In this document: one piece after another, positions 36,315-46,985 of the stretch | Layout: each line of letters begins with the position of its first letter | Numbering within the stretch: the stretch's first letter is position 1 | Assembly: GCA_946482545.1 (NCBI GenBank) | Contig: CAMLRX010000005.1 | Coordinates: forward strand, 1 to 62,224 | Source: an uncultured Flavihumibacter sp. | GTDB taxonomy: Bacteria; Bacteroidota; Bacteroidia; Chitinophagales; Chitinophagaceae | Length of the DNA: 62,224 nt | Direction of reading: 5' to 3' | Translations under genes and position numbers: made by a program | Notes under the pieces: generated by a model | What the model was told of the DNA's origin: nothing | Databases searched by the model: none | Seen by the model: only the letters and a program-made list of their open reading frames with translations

Positions 36315-36440
36315 AATGCAGTGGTTGGTATTTGGTGATCAATTAAGAGAGAGGGTTAACAGGTAAAAATCCTGGCCAGGTTTCTCTAAATTATCACTAA
36401 TTACCACGTTGTGCAATAGCCGAAAGTCGGGTAGGCATTT

Positions 36441-36487
36441 AAAAGAAAAGCGCAAACGATTGAATGCATGCCTTCAATCGTTTGCGC
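36441..36487 (-). terminator. Terminator of the GH39-GH51 operon
   Basis: A perfect 15-bp stem GCGCAAACGATTGAA (36450-36464) with its complement at 36473-36487 and an 8-base loop is followed on the minus strand by CTTTTCTTTTAA. It lies 26 bases after the stop at 36514. Confidence 0.9.
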
Positions 36488-36513
36488 TATTTTATCACAA
36501 TAAAAAAATCAGT

Positions 36514-38217
36514 TTACCATTCGAGCAAAAGGAAAGAAACGCCTTGTCGTGGCAGGCTGAAGGAGACCGGCAGCGCACCTTTTACTGCGGAAACCTGTTC
36601 AGGCTGCTTCAGCAAATGCAGTTTACCGGCTGCTTCCAACTGTTTCACCTGTGCAGGTGAAGGTTGTGCAGGCGAACCCATTTTCTTCCATACTTCATAG
36701 GAATTACTGAACTGGTCGTCGATGCGGTAATGGGAAAGTTTCATTTTTCCTGCGGGAAGTCCTTTCAATTGAAGCTGTACATTTTCGGCAGCGCCTTTAA
36801 GGTCGTCATCATGGTAGTTCCATACCATAATGGTGGCTGAACGTTTGTCGCGACAGGCCATCGCATTGATATCCGTATAATTTCTCCTGAAACTTGAATC
36901 CACAGCGGTACGCAGGTCGTAGGCGCGGTCACTCACCACTTCCACCCTGTTTCCTTTCATTTTACCGAACATGCGGAACACGTTCAACACCGGTTTATCC
37001 ACGCCGTTGGTAGCCAGGTCGCGGAAGCCATAGAACCAGGGCTGGTCCTCGAATTCGAACGACCAGGACACTGCTCCGAGAAAGTTAACCTTATAAAGAT
37101 CGGCCAGCATATATTTCCGGGCGAAAGATGCCGCCGTATAACTCGAGTACATTGTTCCGTTCCGGTATGCGTTCTCCGGATTGGTATGCATGCCGCACGC
37201 CGCGCAACCTTCAGGATCAGACTCCCCGATGATGATCGGCAAACCTTTCAGTTCGGGGTAAGACGCCACCAGTTTAAAGCCGTTTTCGATATCCCGCAAC
37301 TGGTTGCCCATGCTCATGCGCACACTCCCATTCACCACGCGCGGCCATCCTTTGGCGTGAAATAGTATGGCATCCAGCGGAGCGCCGGTTTTTCCGGTAA
37401 CATAATTTGTTCCTCTTAAACAATGCTCAAAAAAAGCACGCAGCCACTTTTGCGCTCCGCCGCTTGCGGTTCCGGCTATGTTGTTGCCGCCTACTTTGGC
37501 GGTGGGCAATGCTCTTTTAATAGCATCGGCTGTGTAGTCGTACAGCTTATGAAACTCTTCCATGGTTCCTTTCCAGTAGTGCCCGTTGGGTTCGTTCCAC
37601 AGTTCCCAGTACCAGCTTTCCACTTCCTTTTTACCGTAACGTTCCACCGAATGTTTCACCCACTGGTAAACGAGTTCAGCCCACTTGTTGTAATCTTTTG
37701 GCGGGTATGCCCAACCGGTGATGATATCTGTATAAGGATCCCCGGGTTTCCAGTAGTGGCGGTAAGGCTGGGGGTGCGTGGAAAGCGCCTCCGGCATGAA
37801 TCCTACCTGTGCGAGCGGCTTCATGCCCCGCTGGATATAAGTATCAAAAATGCTGTCGATAATGGTCCAGTTGTACACCGGGTTACCATTGGCGTCTTCG
37901 GTATAGGCATTGGTGGAGCCCCATTTCAGCGCGGCTTTTCCATCACCTGACACAAGCAGGCTGTGGGTACGCACATATACCGGTCCGGGACTGAGTTCAG
38001 CGATTTCAGTCAGCAATTTCTTCCCGTCTTTCATATAGGTATAGTTTGGTTCATCGTAACCAAACCAGGCCCAGGCGGGATACATGGGGCCAATTGTTTT
38101 TTCCATATCAACAGCAATATGGGCGCCTCCGGCGGACTGTGCACCGGCGGCGTTAAAAATCAGTAAGGTGGCAACGGAGAGCATCAGCCTCCGGAGCGAT
38201 AGCAAGCGGTTATACAT
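36514..38217 (-). CDS. GH39-like glycoside hydrolase, secreted, 567 aa
   Basis: Secreted (beta/alpha)8-barrel glycosidase of clan GH-A, closest by eye to GH39 xylosidases. The signal peptide ends near AAGAQ (residue 27). The acid/base residue is Glu209 in WELWNEPN, and the nucleophile Glu332 is in IIIGESDPEG. The last 130 residues form a small beta domain. It begins 9 bases after the GH51 gene, so the two enzymes are co-expressed, suggesting action on arabinoxylan- or arabinan-type polymers. GH39 rather than GH30 or GH51 is inferred from length and the NEP context, not proven. Confidence 0.85.
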   Translation of the reverse strand: MYNRLLSLRRLMLSVATLLIFNAAGAQSAGGAHIAVDMEKTIGPMYPAWAWFGYDEPNYTYMKDGKKLLTEIAELSPGPVYVRTHSLLVSGDGKAALKWGSTNAYTEDANGNPVYNWTIIDSIFDTYIQRGMKPLAQVGFMPEALSTHPQPYRHYWKPGDPYTDIITGWAYPPKDYNKWAELVYQWVKHSVERYGKKEVESWYWELWNEPNGHYWKGTMEEFHKLYDYTADAIKRALPTAKVGGNNIAGTASGGAQKWLRAFFEHCLRGTNYVTGKTGAPLDAILFHAKGWPRVVNGSVRMSMGNQLRDIENGFKLVASYPELKGLPIIIGESDPEGCAACGMHTNPENAYRNGTMYSSYTAASFARKYMLADLYKVNFLGAVSWSFEFEDQPWFYGFRDLATNGVDKPVLNVFRMFGKMKGNRVEVVSDRAYDLRTAVDSSFRRNYTDINAMACRDKRSATIMVWNYHDDDLKGAAENVQLQLKGLPAGKMKLSHYRIDDQFSNSYEVWKKMGSPAQPSPAQVKQLEAAGKLHLLKQPEQVSAVKGALPVSFSLPRQGVSFLLLEW

Positions 38218-38226
38218 AGTGGTTAA

Positions 38227-40827
38227 TTATCTGGTTTTCAGTCGGATGACCGTAAAAGAATAAGGCGCAAGTTCCACTTCAAATTTACTGCTCACCTCCA
38301 TCCTGCTTTCTACCGGCTTCGCGTCTTTACTGGCAGGATTTCCTTTCAGTACCACTTTCAGGGCATCCTTTCCGGCGATAGTAATGCCGTTCATATCTAC
38401 AGCGGTTTTTACTTCCACGGGCAGCATGTTCACGAGTTTTACCACCACGTCACCGGTTTTTTCGTCGCGCACCACGGATGAAGCCACCCGCTTTTTCACG
38501 GCATCGCGGTTGTTCGATATAGCAGTAGTTGCCGGCAGGTATTCTGTTCCCGCATGCTGACCATACAGTTTCTGCACATGGTAGCCTACTGTAGGTTTCA
38601 CTTCCGTATTGTTAAAATAGATCAGGTCCGGACTCCATTGCGTATGCCCTTCTTTTGCAAGCAGCGGCGCGTAGGAGGTCATGGTAACCACATCGCCATT
38701 GCGCTCAATGGAGGTGAGGTACAACGCTTCCGCGAGCGCGGTCTCAATATTGTTGGGTCTTCCAGGCAGGTGCGCCGCGTATTCCCCCAGGTACACCTTC
38801 GATTTGGAACGATCGTATTTGTCGTAGAAATCCTGGTTGTGGATGAACCATCCCGGGGGAAGATAGTAGTGTTCGTCTACCATAGGTACATTTGTTTTAT
38901 CTGCCACGTGCCATCCTTCTTCATAATCTGTTCCTTCAAAGAAAGGACCCACTGTTCCGATCACCGTAATTTCAGGATATTTCTTTTTCACGGCATCGAA
39001 AATCATCGTGAAGCGTTCTTCAAATACATCGGTAATCAGGTCTTCATTTCCAATACCGATGTATTTAAGATTGAATGGTGCGGGGTGCCCGGCTTCCGCC
39101 CGTACCTTACCCCATTTTGTTTTTACGCTGCCATTGGCATACTCCACCAGGTCCAGCACCTCCTGAATGTATTCATCCATTTCTTCCATGGGAACACCAC
39201 CCTGCTGACCAGCACCACCTGTTCCGGAATTCTGGCAGGGCACTGCTGCAGGAACTACCGGTAATGGTTCAGCGCCAATATCTTCGCAAAACTGGAAATA
39301 CTCAAAATAACCCAGCCCAGCAGTCTGGTGGTACCCCCAAAGATTACGTTGAGGCTTACGCGCTTCCAGGGGACCAACAGTATTCGGCCAGCGGTACATA
39401 TTCTCCAATCCATCTCCGTGCGCCACGCATCCTCCGGGGAAACGGATGAAACGCGGTTTAATATCAGCTATCGTTTGGGCGAGATCAGCACGAAGTCCGT
39501 TCTTTCTGCCCATGAATGTTTTTTGCGGAAAAAGGGAAATCATATCCAATGCGATTGTTCCCGGAGAAAGCGGTTGAATTTCCAGCACGGCATCCGGAGC
39601 GGAAGCGTGGGCGGTTAATACCGTTGAAGTTTTCTTCCAGGAAGTAGCATTCACGGGAACGATAGCCTCGGCCAGCACTTCTTTATTCTTACCCACAAGC
39701 CTTACCTGCAATTTCCCTTTCTTGCCTTCCAATTGTTTGGAGAAAAGTGAGAGATCATATTTATCGCCCTGTTTCACGGTGATACCGTCAAAGCCCTCAT
39801 TGATGAGCACTGCACCTGGTTGGGTGGTACGTAATACCGCATAGTGTGGATTATTGGCATGAATGGGTGTAGCTGTTTCCACCTGAAGTGTGGCGTTCTC
39901 CCCTACCAGTTTCCAGGAATGCAGGCTGTTCCAGTTGGGATCATTGCCGCGATCGGAGGGCTGGTATTCGAACCCGCGATTCTGGATCAGTTCAGCATAC
40001 AAACCGCCATCGGCTGCGTAGTTTATGTCTTCGAAGAAAACACCCACCAACAGATCGCTGATTGGCTTGGCGTTGGCCGGTTGCAACTGCAGTTTCATTT
40101 CAACGGGTTTCAGTCCGGCAAAACGGGTGGCATCCTGGCTGGTGGTTTCACCATGCAGTCCTCCGCGGAATTGTTGTACTTCAAACTTTTTCACCAGTTC
40201 GTCCACGGCACTCCAGGTTACCCGGTGTATTTGTCCGTTCACCTTTCCTTCGGGCAGGAACACAGTTTCATTGGCTCCGTTGTTGTAAGCGGAGGCGCTT
40301 GTTTCCACAGGCGCAGTGTACGTTTTAAAATCCTTTGTGGTTACTTTGAAATGCTTTCCGGCACTTTCATACATCACATTATACTGGTTCGTGCTTTTAT
40401 CGAATCCTACCACAGGTCTCATAAACTGCTGCCCCTGGGCTACGAGCGGGTAACTTTGCCGCCCCCAGTTCACGAGATCGGCGGAGGCCGCATGTGCAAA
40501 AGCGTTGTCGTTCTCATTCAGGCTCCAGATGCAATGCCAGGTATTGGACGCATCGCGCAGCAGGAATGGATCTATCATCCTTTTTTCTGATCCCCATCTG
40601 CCGTAATCCGATCTCAGGTAACCGAATTCGTTCCCGATCGGAAACCAGTTTTGCCGGTCGCGGCTCCAGGCGAAATGCAGCCCGTTGTGGTAGTTGTTTT
40701 TAGATGTGGTGTAAGAAAGCAGGTAAACAGAATCGGGTTCATTACTGTTTGCAGACACATTGCTGCCGGGAAGAAAAAGCAAAAAACTCAATACAAACGC
40801 ACAAAGGCGGTAAATGGCAAAACGCAT
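38227..40827 (-). CDS. GH51 alpha-L-arabinofuranosidase with N-terminal GH43-like part, 866 aa
   Basis: Secreted exo-acting arabinofuranosidase. A signal peptide (1-26) is followed by about 210 residues resembling part of a five-bladed GH43/GH32 propeller (GLHFAWSRDRQNW, MIDPFLLRDASNTWHCIWS, AASADLVNWG). A CBM4/9-like sandwich (about 255-435) and the GH51 catalytic barrel follow. GVFFEDINYAADGG marks the GH51 start. The acid/base residue is Glu595 (GIGNED) and the nucleophile Glu682 (YLGEYAAH). A C-terminal beta domain ends the protein. The GH43-like part is shorter than a full enzyme and is probably a binding or remnant domain. A motif shared with the GH127 gene lies upstream. Confidence 0.92.
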   Translation of the reverse strand: MRFAIYRLCAFVLSFLLFLPGSNVSANSNEPDSVYLLSYTTSKNNYHNGLHFAWSRDRQNWFPIGNEFGYLRSDYGRWGSEKRMIDPFLLRDASNTWHCIWSLNENDNAFAHAASADLVNWGRQSYPLVAQGQQFMRPVVGFDKSTNQYNVMYESAGKHFKVTTKDFKTYTAPVETSASAYNNGANETVFLPEGKVNGQIHRVTWSAVDELVKKFEVQQFRGGLHGETTSQDATRFAGLKPVEMKLQLQPANAKPISDLLVGVFFEDINYAADGGLYAELIQNRGFEYQPSDRGNDPNWNSLHSWKLVGENATLQVETATPIHANNPHYAVLRTTQPGAVLINEGFDGITVKQGDKYDLSLFSKQLEGKKGKLQVRLVGKNKEVLAEAIVPVNATSWKKTSTVLTAHASAPDAVLEIQPLSPGTIALDMISLFPQKTFMGRKNGLRADLAQTIADIKPRFIRFPGGCVAHGDGLENMYRWPNTVGPLEARKPQRNLWGYHQTAGLGYFEYFQFCEDIGAEPLPVVPAAVPCQNSGTGGAGQQGGVPMEEMDEYIQEVLDLVEYANGSVKTKWGKVRAEAGHPAPFNLKYIGIGNEDLITDVFEERFTMIFDAVKKKYPEITVIGTVGPFFEGTDYEEGWHVADKTNVPMVDEHYYLPPGWFIHNQDFYDKYDRSKSKVYLGEYAAHLPGRPNNIETALAEALYLTSIERNGDVVTMTSYAPLLAKEGHTQWSPDLIYFNNTEVKPTVGYHVQKLYGQHAGTEYLPATTAISNNRDAVKKRVASSVVRDEKTGDVVVKLVNMLPVEVKTAVDMNGITIAGKDALKVVLKGNPASKDAKPVESRMEVSSKFEVELAPYSFTVIRLKTR

Positions 40828-40898
40828 GATCGTGGTCTTTTTACAAACGCAAAATGCTCTTTAAGAGCGGTTACCAGTCGAAAATACCAAAATATGAT

Positions 40899-40918
40899 TA
40901 AGTGTACAAATAACATTT
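40899..40918 (-). promoter_or_regulatory. Candidate operator shared with the GH127 gene
   Basis: The plus strand reads TAAGTGTACAAA, two bases, ACATTT; 18 of 20 bases match 19988-20007. It lies 72 bases upstream of the GH51 start codon, in the 214-base divergent region shared with the T9SS gene at 41042. Confidence 0.5.
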
Positions 40919-41041
40919 ATTAAACCGATTACATTTCAGGGGTAAGTGAAAGAAGGAAAAGAGTTGACATATATCAAATAAGTCAGCCATTTAAAGATTC
41001 CAATATGAATAATGGTATTTTGCCGTCAAATCCCCATTCCG

Positions 41042-43534
41042 ATGACCAACCAGAAGTTATCCTTGACCATCTTTCTGTTATTTGTCTCCCTGTTTTCATT
41101 CTCCAACACCATCACCATTTCAAGTTCCGCCAGCAGTGGCAGCGGTTGGAGCTACAGTTCAGGCGTAATCACAGCTTCGGCAGATGCTACCATCAATAAT
41201 GCAACAATCAACGGATACCTGACTTCCGGAAACCTTACCATTGAGGCCGGAACAAACATTATTCTTTCCGGAGACATTAATCCTGCTTTAGGTGTGGGCA
41301 TTACCCGAACACTTACGCTGAAATCCGGGAACAATATTGTTACGGAGGCCACATACAACATCAGTTGTTCATCGGGCAGTCTGAATATGGTATTCTGGTC
41401 GGATACCGACAACAGCAATGGTGGACACCTGCATTTCAAATCCACTTCCACCCTGAATTCCAAAGGCGGAAACATCTGGATGGGTGGCGGAAGTGGCTCC
41501 ACCACCTGGAACGGATTAACAGTCGGGAATGGTTATGCGACAGGGTCAAGTGTAGCCGCCATTCCGAATACAGAATTGCAAACCGGCGCAAACGCCGCCG
41601 GGTTTAGAAACGGAATATCCTGTTACAACAATACGATCCGGAGTGAAGGCGGGCATATTGCCCTGTACGGACAAGGAGCAGCCCTCACCACCTCCTACGG
41701 GTATATGGGATTGTATATGGGCTTTAATGCGGTTATTTCTTCCGACGCGGGCAATATTACCATCAACGCACAAACATCCGGGGCCACTTCTGCCATCGCA
41801 AATGGCTGGTTTTATGGCATACTGATGATCCCAACCAATAACACCAATAATGGGTACGGGACAACCAGCATAGAATCCACTTCAGGCACCATCACCATTA
41901 ATGCGAGCGCTTCGCAAAACCACAACACCAACCATAACGCGGGAATCGCGCTGTTTACACAGAGTGCCACCGCTGTAGCGCGCATCATGAGCAACTCCGG
42001 AGACATTGATGTTACCGGCAGCACACTCAATACCACCAACCCTTCTTATGGCGGTATTTTTCTGACAGGAGGCGGCAGTGAACAGATCATTTCAAGAACC
42101 GGAAACATCACCTTGCGTGGCAATTCCACACAAACCACCGCACCGGGCATAGCAATGAATACGGTTAGTCGTATAGGCTATGATGGCGTAAATACTTATA
42201 GCGGTAATATCCGGATCATTTCAGACAAAATCGGTCTTTCAAATATCGGGGCAGTATTTCAATCCACCGGTAATCTTTTGATAGAACCGGCTACGTCAAC
42301 CCAGGCCATATCTATCGCCACCACCGGCGGGCTCGAACTTCCAGCCCTTCTTTTCTCCAACAATTTCGCCAACGGATTTAACGATATTCATATCGGCACC
42401 AGCACAGGTTCGGGCAATATTACCATCGGCAGCATTACGTTCCGCGACAATATGAGTTTTGAAACGAATGGTTTTGTCATTCAAACCGGTGCAATCACAG
42501 CGAGCAGTGAAAAAATAACGTTGCTGGGAGCAACAGGCAGCGCGGCCCTTACCAACAGCGCCAACAACATCCAAACGCTCGCCGCCAATACAGGCGCGCT
42601 TCATGTAGTAAACAACGCCGCGCTTACGCTGGAAAACATACAGGCTTCAGGCGGCATCCAGATCGAAACACTAACAGGCAATCTCACCATAACCGACGAT
42701 ATTCATTCCGACAATACAGGCACCACGGCCATCCGGCTTTACGCTGATGCCAATAAAGCAGCAGGAGATCCTTCAGGTGGAAACATCATTGTTTCGGGAA
42801 CCCCTGCTGTTACAACAGGAACCGGCGGAAGGGCCTCTTTTTATACCGGAAGCATAGCTGGCAGTACCGGGTTGCTGGCATTGGTAGGCGGCACATCAAA
42901 TGCAAGAGAAAATGTAGACGCGTTCACCGCAACCTTTACCCCCGCCCTGGGTACCGGTATGTATGCACTGTACCGGGAAGCAGGTGCATTGCCCGTGCAA
43001 CTCGTCAACTTCCGTACACAATGCTTGGAGGGAACAACAGTGCTGTATTGGAGCACCACATCTGAAACAGAAAACAGCGGGTTCTACGTGGAGAAAAGCA
43101 CCGATCTGCAAAGCTGGAAAACACTGGGTTTCGTTAAAGGAAAAGGCACAGTGAACAGTTTAACCGCCTATCAATATACTGATGCTACCCCTACTCCATC
43201 AACGGCATATTACAGGCTTAGACAAACAGACCATAGCGGAAAACAATCATTGAGTGATGTGCTCCACTCCAGGTGTAATGCTTCAGAAAATACTATTCTT
43301 TCACAAGTATCCATCTATCCCAACCCGGTAATCAGCAATTTACAGGTAAAAGGTCTCCCCGCTAACCATACCGTAAATTATGCACTGTTTAATGCACAGG
43401 GTGTCCAGTTAAAAAACGGGACGTTCCTCAACGAAACGCCCGTTATAAATATGGGAGGATTTACACCCGGTATATACCTGCTTAAAATAACCACAGGCGG
43501 CGCGGAACAACTGCTGCGCATTGTGAAACAATAA
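41042..43534 (+). CDS. T9SS-secreted beta-helix-like surface protein, 830 aa
   Basis: Exported protein with signal peptide (MTNQKLSLTIFLLFVSLFSF) and a long Ser/Thr/Asn/Gly-rich region (about 25-640) of short beta-strand repeats such as SSDAGNITINAQTSG and SGTITINASAS, as in filamentous-haemagglutinin-type helices. A fibronectin-like stretch with TTSETENSGFYVEKS follows, then a T9SS type A sorting domain (SIYPNPVISNLQVKG, ending LLRIVKQ). It is likely an adhesin or surface-layer protein. A possible -7 box TATTTTG lies 20 bases before the ATG. An in-frame ATG at 41012 is disfavoured by signal-peptide length. The 3' end stops 4 bases from the convergent hydrolase gene. Confidence 0.88.
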   Translation: MTNQKLSLTIFLLFVSLFSFSNTITISSSASSGSGWSYSSGVITASADATINNATINGYLTSGNLTIEAGTNIILSGDINPALGVGITRTLTLKSGNNIVTEATYNISCSSGSLNMVFWSDTDNSNGGHLHFKSTSTLNSKGGNIWMGGGSGSTTWNGLTVGNGYATGSSVAAIPNTELQTGANAAGFRNGISCYNNTIRSEGGHIALYGQGAALTTSYGYMGLYMGFNAVISSDAGNITINAQTSGATSAIANGWFYGILMIPTNNTNNGYGTTSIESTSGTITINASASQNHNTNHNAGIALFTQSATAVARIMSNSGDIDVTGSTLNTTNPSYGGIFLTGGGSEQIISRTGNITLRGNSTQTTAPGIAMNTVSRIGYDGVNTYSGNIRIISDKIGLSNIGAVFQSTGNLLIEPATSTQAISIATTGGLELPALLFSNNFANGFNDIHIGTSTGSGNITIGSITFRDNMSFETNGFVIQTGAITASSEKITLLGATGSAALTNSANNIQTLAANTGALHVVNNAALTLENIQASGGIQIETLTGNLTITDDIHSDNTGTTAIRLYADANKAAGDPSGGNIIVSGTPAVTTGTGGRASFYTGSIAGSTGLLALVGGTSNARENVDAFTATFTPALGTGMYALYREAGALPVQLVNFRTQCLEGTTVLYWSTTSETENSGFYVEKSTDLQSWKTLGFVKGKGTVNSLTAYQYTDATPTPSTAYYRLRQTDHSGKQSLSDVLHSRCNASENTILSQVSIYPNPVISNLQVKGLPANHTVNYALFNAQGVQLKNGTFLNETPVINMGGFTPGIYLLKITTGGAEQLLRIVKQ

Positions 43535-43538
43535 AGCG

Positions 43539-44600
43539 CTAAGACTGCTTCAAAATCCAGGCCGTGAGCATGTTCAGCAACTCCGGACTAACCTGCTGCC
43601 CGGGTTTTGCATATTCATCCGGCAAACATGTGGTGCAGGTTTGCAGCAGGTGGTTCATGTTCGGAATCACTGCTGTGGCAAGTTGTTTGGCCGGAATATA
43701 TTTCCGGAAGAAAGGCAGGTGTGTTTCAGCGGGCACCATAATATCGTTTGCACCATTTATCGCCAACACGGGCACTTTTACTTTGGGGAAATAATCAGCG
43801 GGATCCAACCCGATATGAAACCGGTACCATTTTCCTGCGGCATGGTAAGCGAAGCGGTCGGCAGGATAGTAAATTCTTTCCTGAAAGGAATCCGCACGGT
43901 TACGCATCATACTGTCGTCCTTTTGTTTCCAGGCGGCATGGGTGGCGATGATATTTTTTATGAGTACACTATCGGCAGCGTTGCGGTAAGTGTAAGCGGT
44001 ATCGAAAACCTGGTCATTCAAAGTATTAAGCCTGTCCTTTTTAAGGTCAGAAATACCTTTGGTAGTGTTCACGATGGCGCGGTTCTGCGCTTTTAATGCA
44101 GCAAGTCCGGGCGCTGCCAGTCCTGCAAGACTTACCAAAAAATCGATGTCTTTACTTTTTGCCGCGGCAATGCAAACAATGGCTCCGCCTTCGCTGTGTC
44201 CTGCAAGGCCTATTTTTCCTTTAATGTCTTTTCTTGATTTCAGGTATTGAACGGCGGCCAGCGCGTCATCGGCGAAATCGGCGGTGGAGGAGGTATCGTA
44301 GCGGCCGGTGGTGGCGCCTGTTCCGCGGTCATCTGTGCGCAATACGGCGATGCCGCTGGCAACGAGGTGCTGCGCGATTGTTTTGAAGATGGGATGTCCC
44401 GCCATGGTGCCGTTGCGGTCCTGCGGACCGGTTCCGGAGACGAGGATGACGGTGGGGAAAGTTTTTTTTCCTTTGGGTATTTCGAGTGTACCGCTGAATT
44501 GGATGGAATGGCGCTCGTTATGGAAAGTTACTTCTTCCTGGGCCTGGGAAGAAAGGCTGAGGAGAGTGCATAGCAGTATGGGGAAGATATATTTGGGCAT
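43539..44600 (-). CDS. Secreted alpha/beta hydrolase, 353 aa
   Basis: Exported alpha/beta hydrolase (signal peptide ending SSQAQ). It has the GTGPQDRNG oxyanion segment typical of the dipeptidyl-peptidase-like and BAAT-like secreted hydrolase group, a nucleophile elbow GHSEGG, and a terminal His in MNHLLQ. Asp in INGANDIMVPAE completes the triad. The substrate is probably an ester or acyl group. The frame is open to 44651, but the extra residues translate a GC-rich intergenic hairpin, so the ATG at 44600 is chosen. It is downstream of locus 2 but separated from it by arrays R7 and R8, so it may have its own promoter. Confidence 0.9.
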   Translation of the reverse strand: MPKYIFPILLCTLLSLSSQAQEEVTFHNERHSIQFSGTLEIPKGKKTFPTVILVSGTGPQDRNGTMAGHPIFKTIAQHLVASGIAVLRTDDRGTGATTGRYDTSSTADFADDALAAVQYLKSRKDIKGKIGLAGHSEGGAIVCIAAAKSKDIDFLVSLAGLAAPGLAALKAQNRAIVNTTKGISDLKKDRLNTLNDQVFDTAYTYRNAADSVLIKNIIATHAAWKQKDDSMMRNRADSFQERIYYPADRFAYHAAGKWYRFHIGLDPADYFPKVKVPVLAINGANDIMVPAETHLPFFRKYIPAKQLATAVIPNMNHLLQTCTTCLPDEYAKPGQQVSPELLNMLTAWILKQS

Positions 44601-44611
44601 GGTGTTGGTTT

Positions 44612-44649
44612 GAGCCCCACCCCGCCTCCTCTCCCGTGGGGAGAGGGGC
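44612..44649. repeat. CCTCTCCC/GGGAGAGG intergenic hairpin element
   Basis: An 8-bp stem (CCTCTCCC at 44628-44635, GGGAGAGG at 44639-44646) has the loop GTG, and an outer GCCCC/GGGGC can extend it. Words of this type are widespread as short intergenic repeats in bacteria. Here it lies 11 bases upstream of the hydrolase ATG, within its probable leader. Confidence 0.7.
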
Positions 44650-44685
44650 AATGTTCAGGGTAAGCGATTTATTTGAGTACAAAAG

Positions 44686-44790
44686 TTTTTTTTCCACGCA
44701 AAGACGCAAAGGAGCAAGGACGCAAGGAGCGGTTTGGGTGCGCGTTGCTGAGGGATATTTTCTCGCAACGGCGCAACGACGCCACGCATA
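44686..44790 (+). repeat. CGCAAAG-family repeat array R7 (forward)
   Basis: A T-run and CCACGCAAAGACGCAAAGG lead to AGCAAGGACGCAAGGAGCGG; after a linker comes TTTTCTCGCAACGGCGC with AACGACGCC. It faces R8 across about 65 bases. GCATAAA at 44786-44792 and TTTATGC at 44832-44838 could pair between the two arrays, but no strong terminator is seen. The gap 44601-44969 holds the CCTCTCCC element, R7 and R8. Confidence 0.82.
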
Positions 44791-44857
44791 AAGTATTTTC
44801 AAACACGTTTTACTTGCGGCCACTTACAGGTTTTATGCATGCTCGCATTACAACAGG

Positions 44858-44965
44858 CCTTTGCGTCGTTGCGCCGTTGCGAGAAATAAAAAACCACACT
44901 TCAAAAAGAAACACTCCAAACACAAACAACGCCTTGCGTCCTTGCTCCTTTGCGTCTTTGCGTGA
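44858..44965 (-). repeat. CGCAAAG-family repeat array R8 (reverse)
   Basis: On the minus strand it begins 4 bases after the stop of the locus 2 TlpA gene with TCACGCAAAGACGC, followed by AAAGGAGCAAGGACGCAAGG, a linker, and ATTTCTCGCAACGGCGC with AACGACGCAAAGG. It is the mirror partner of R7 and, like R7, lacks the TGCTTCGCACTGCGCAG head. Confidence 0.82.
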
Positions 44966-44969
44966 ATGA

Positions 44970-46970
<2,001 letters not shown>

Positions 46971-46985
46971 CTCTTTTCCTTCTGT

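Noticed and set aside
40974..40979. TTGACA box before the T9SS gene at 41042
   Set aside because: Bacteroidota promoters use TTG...TAnnTTTG, and no matching TATAAT-like box follows at the spacing used in other phyla.
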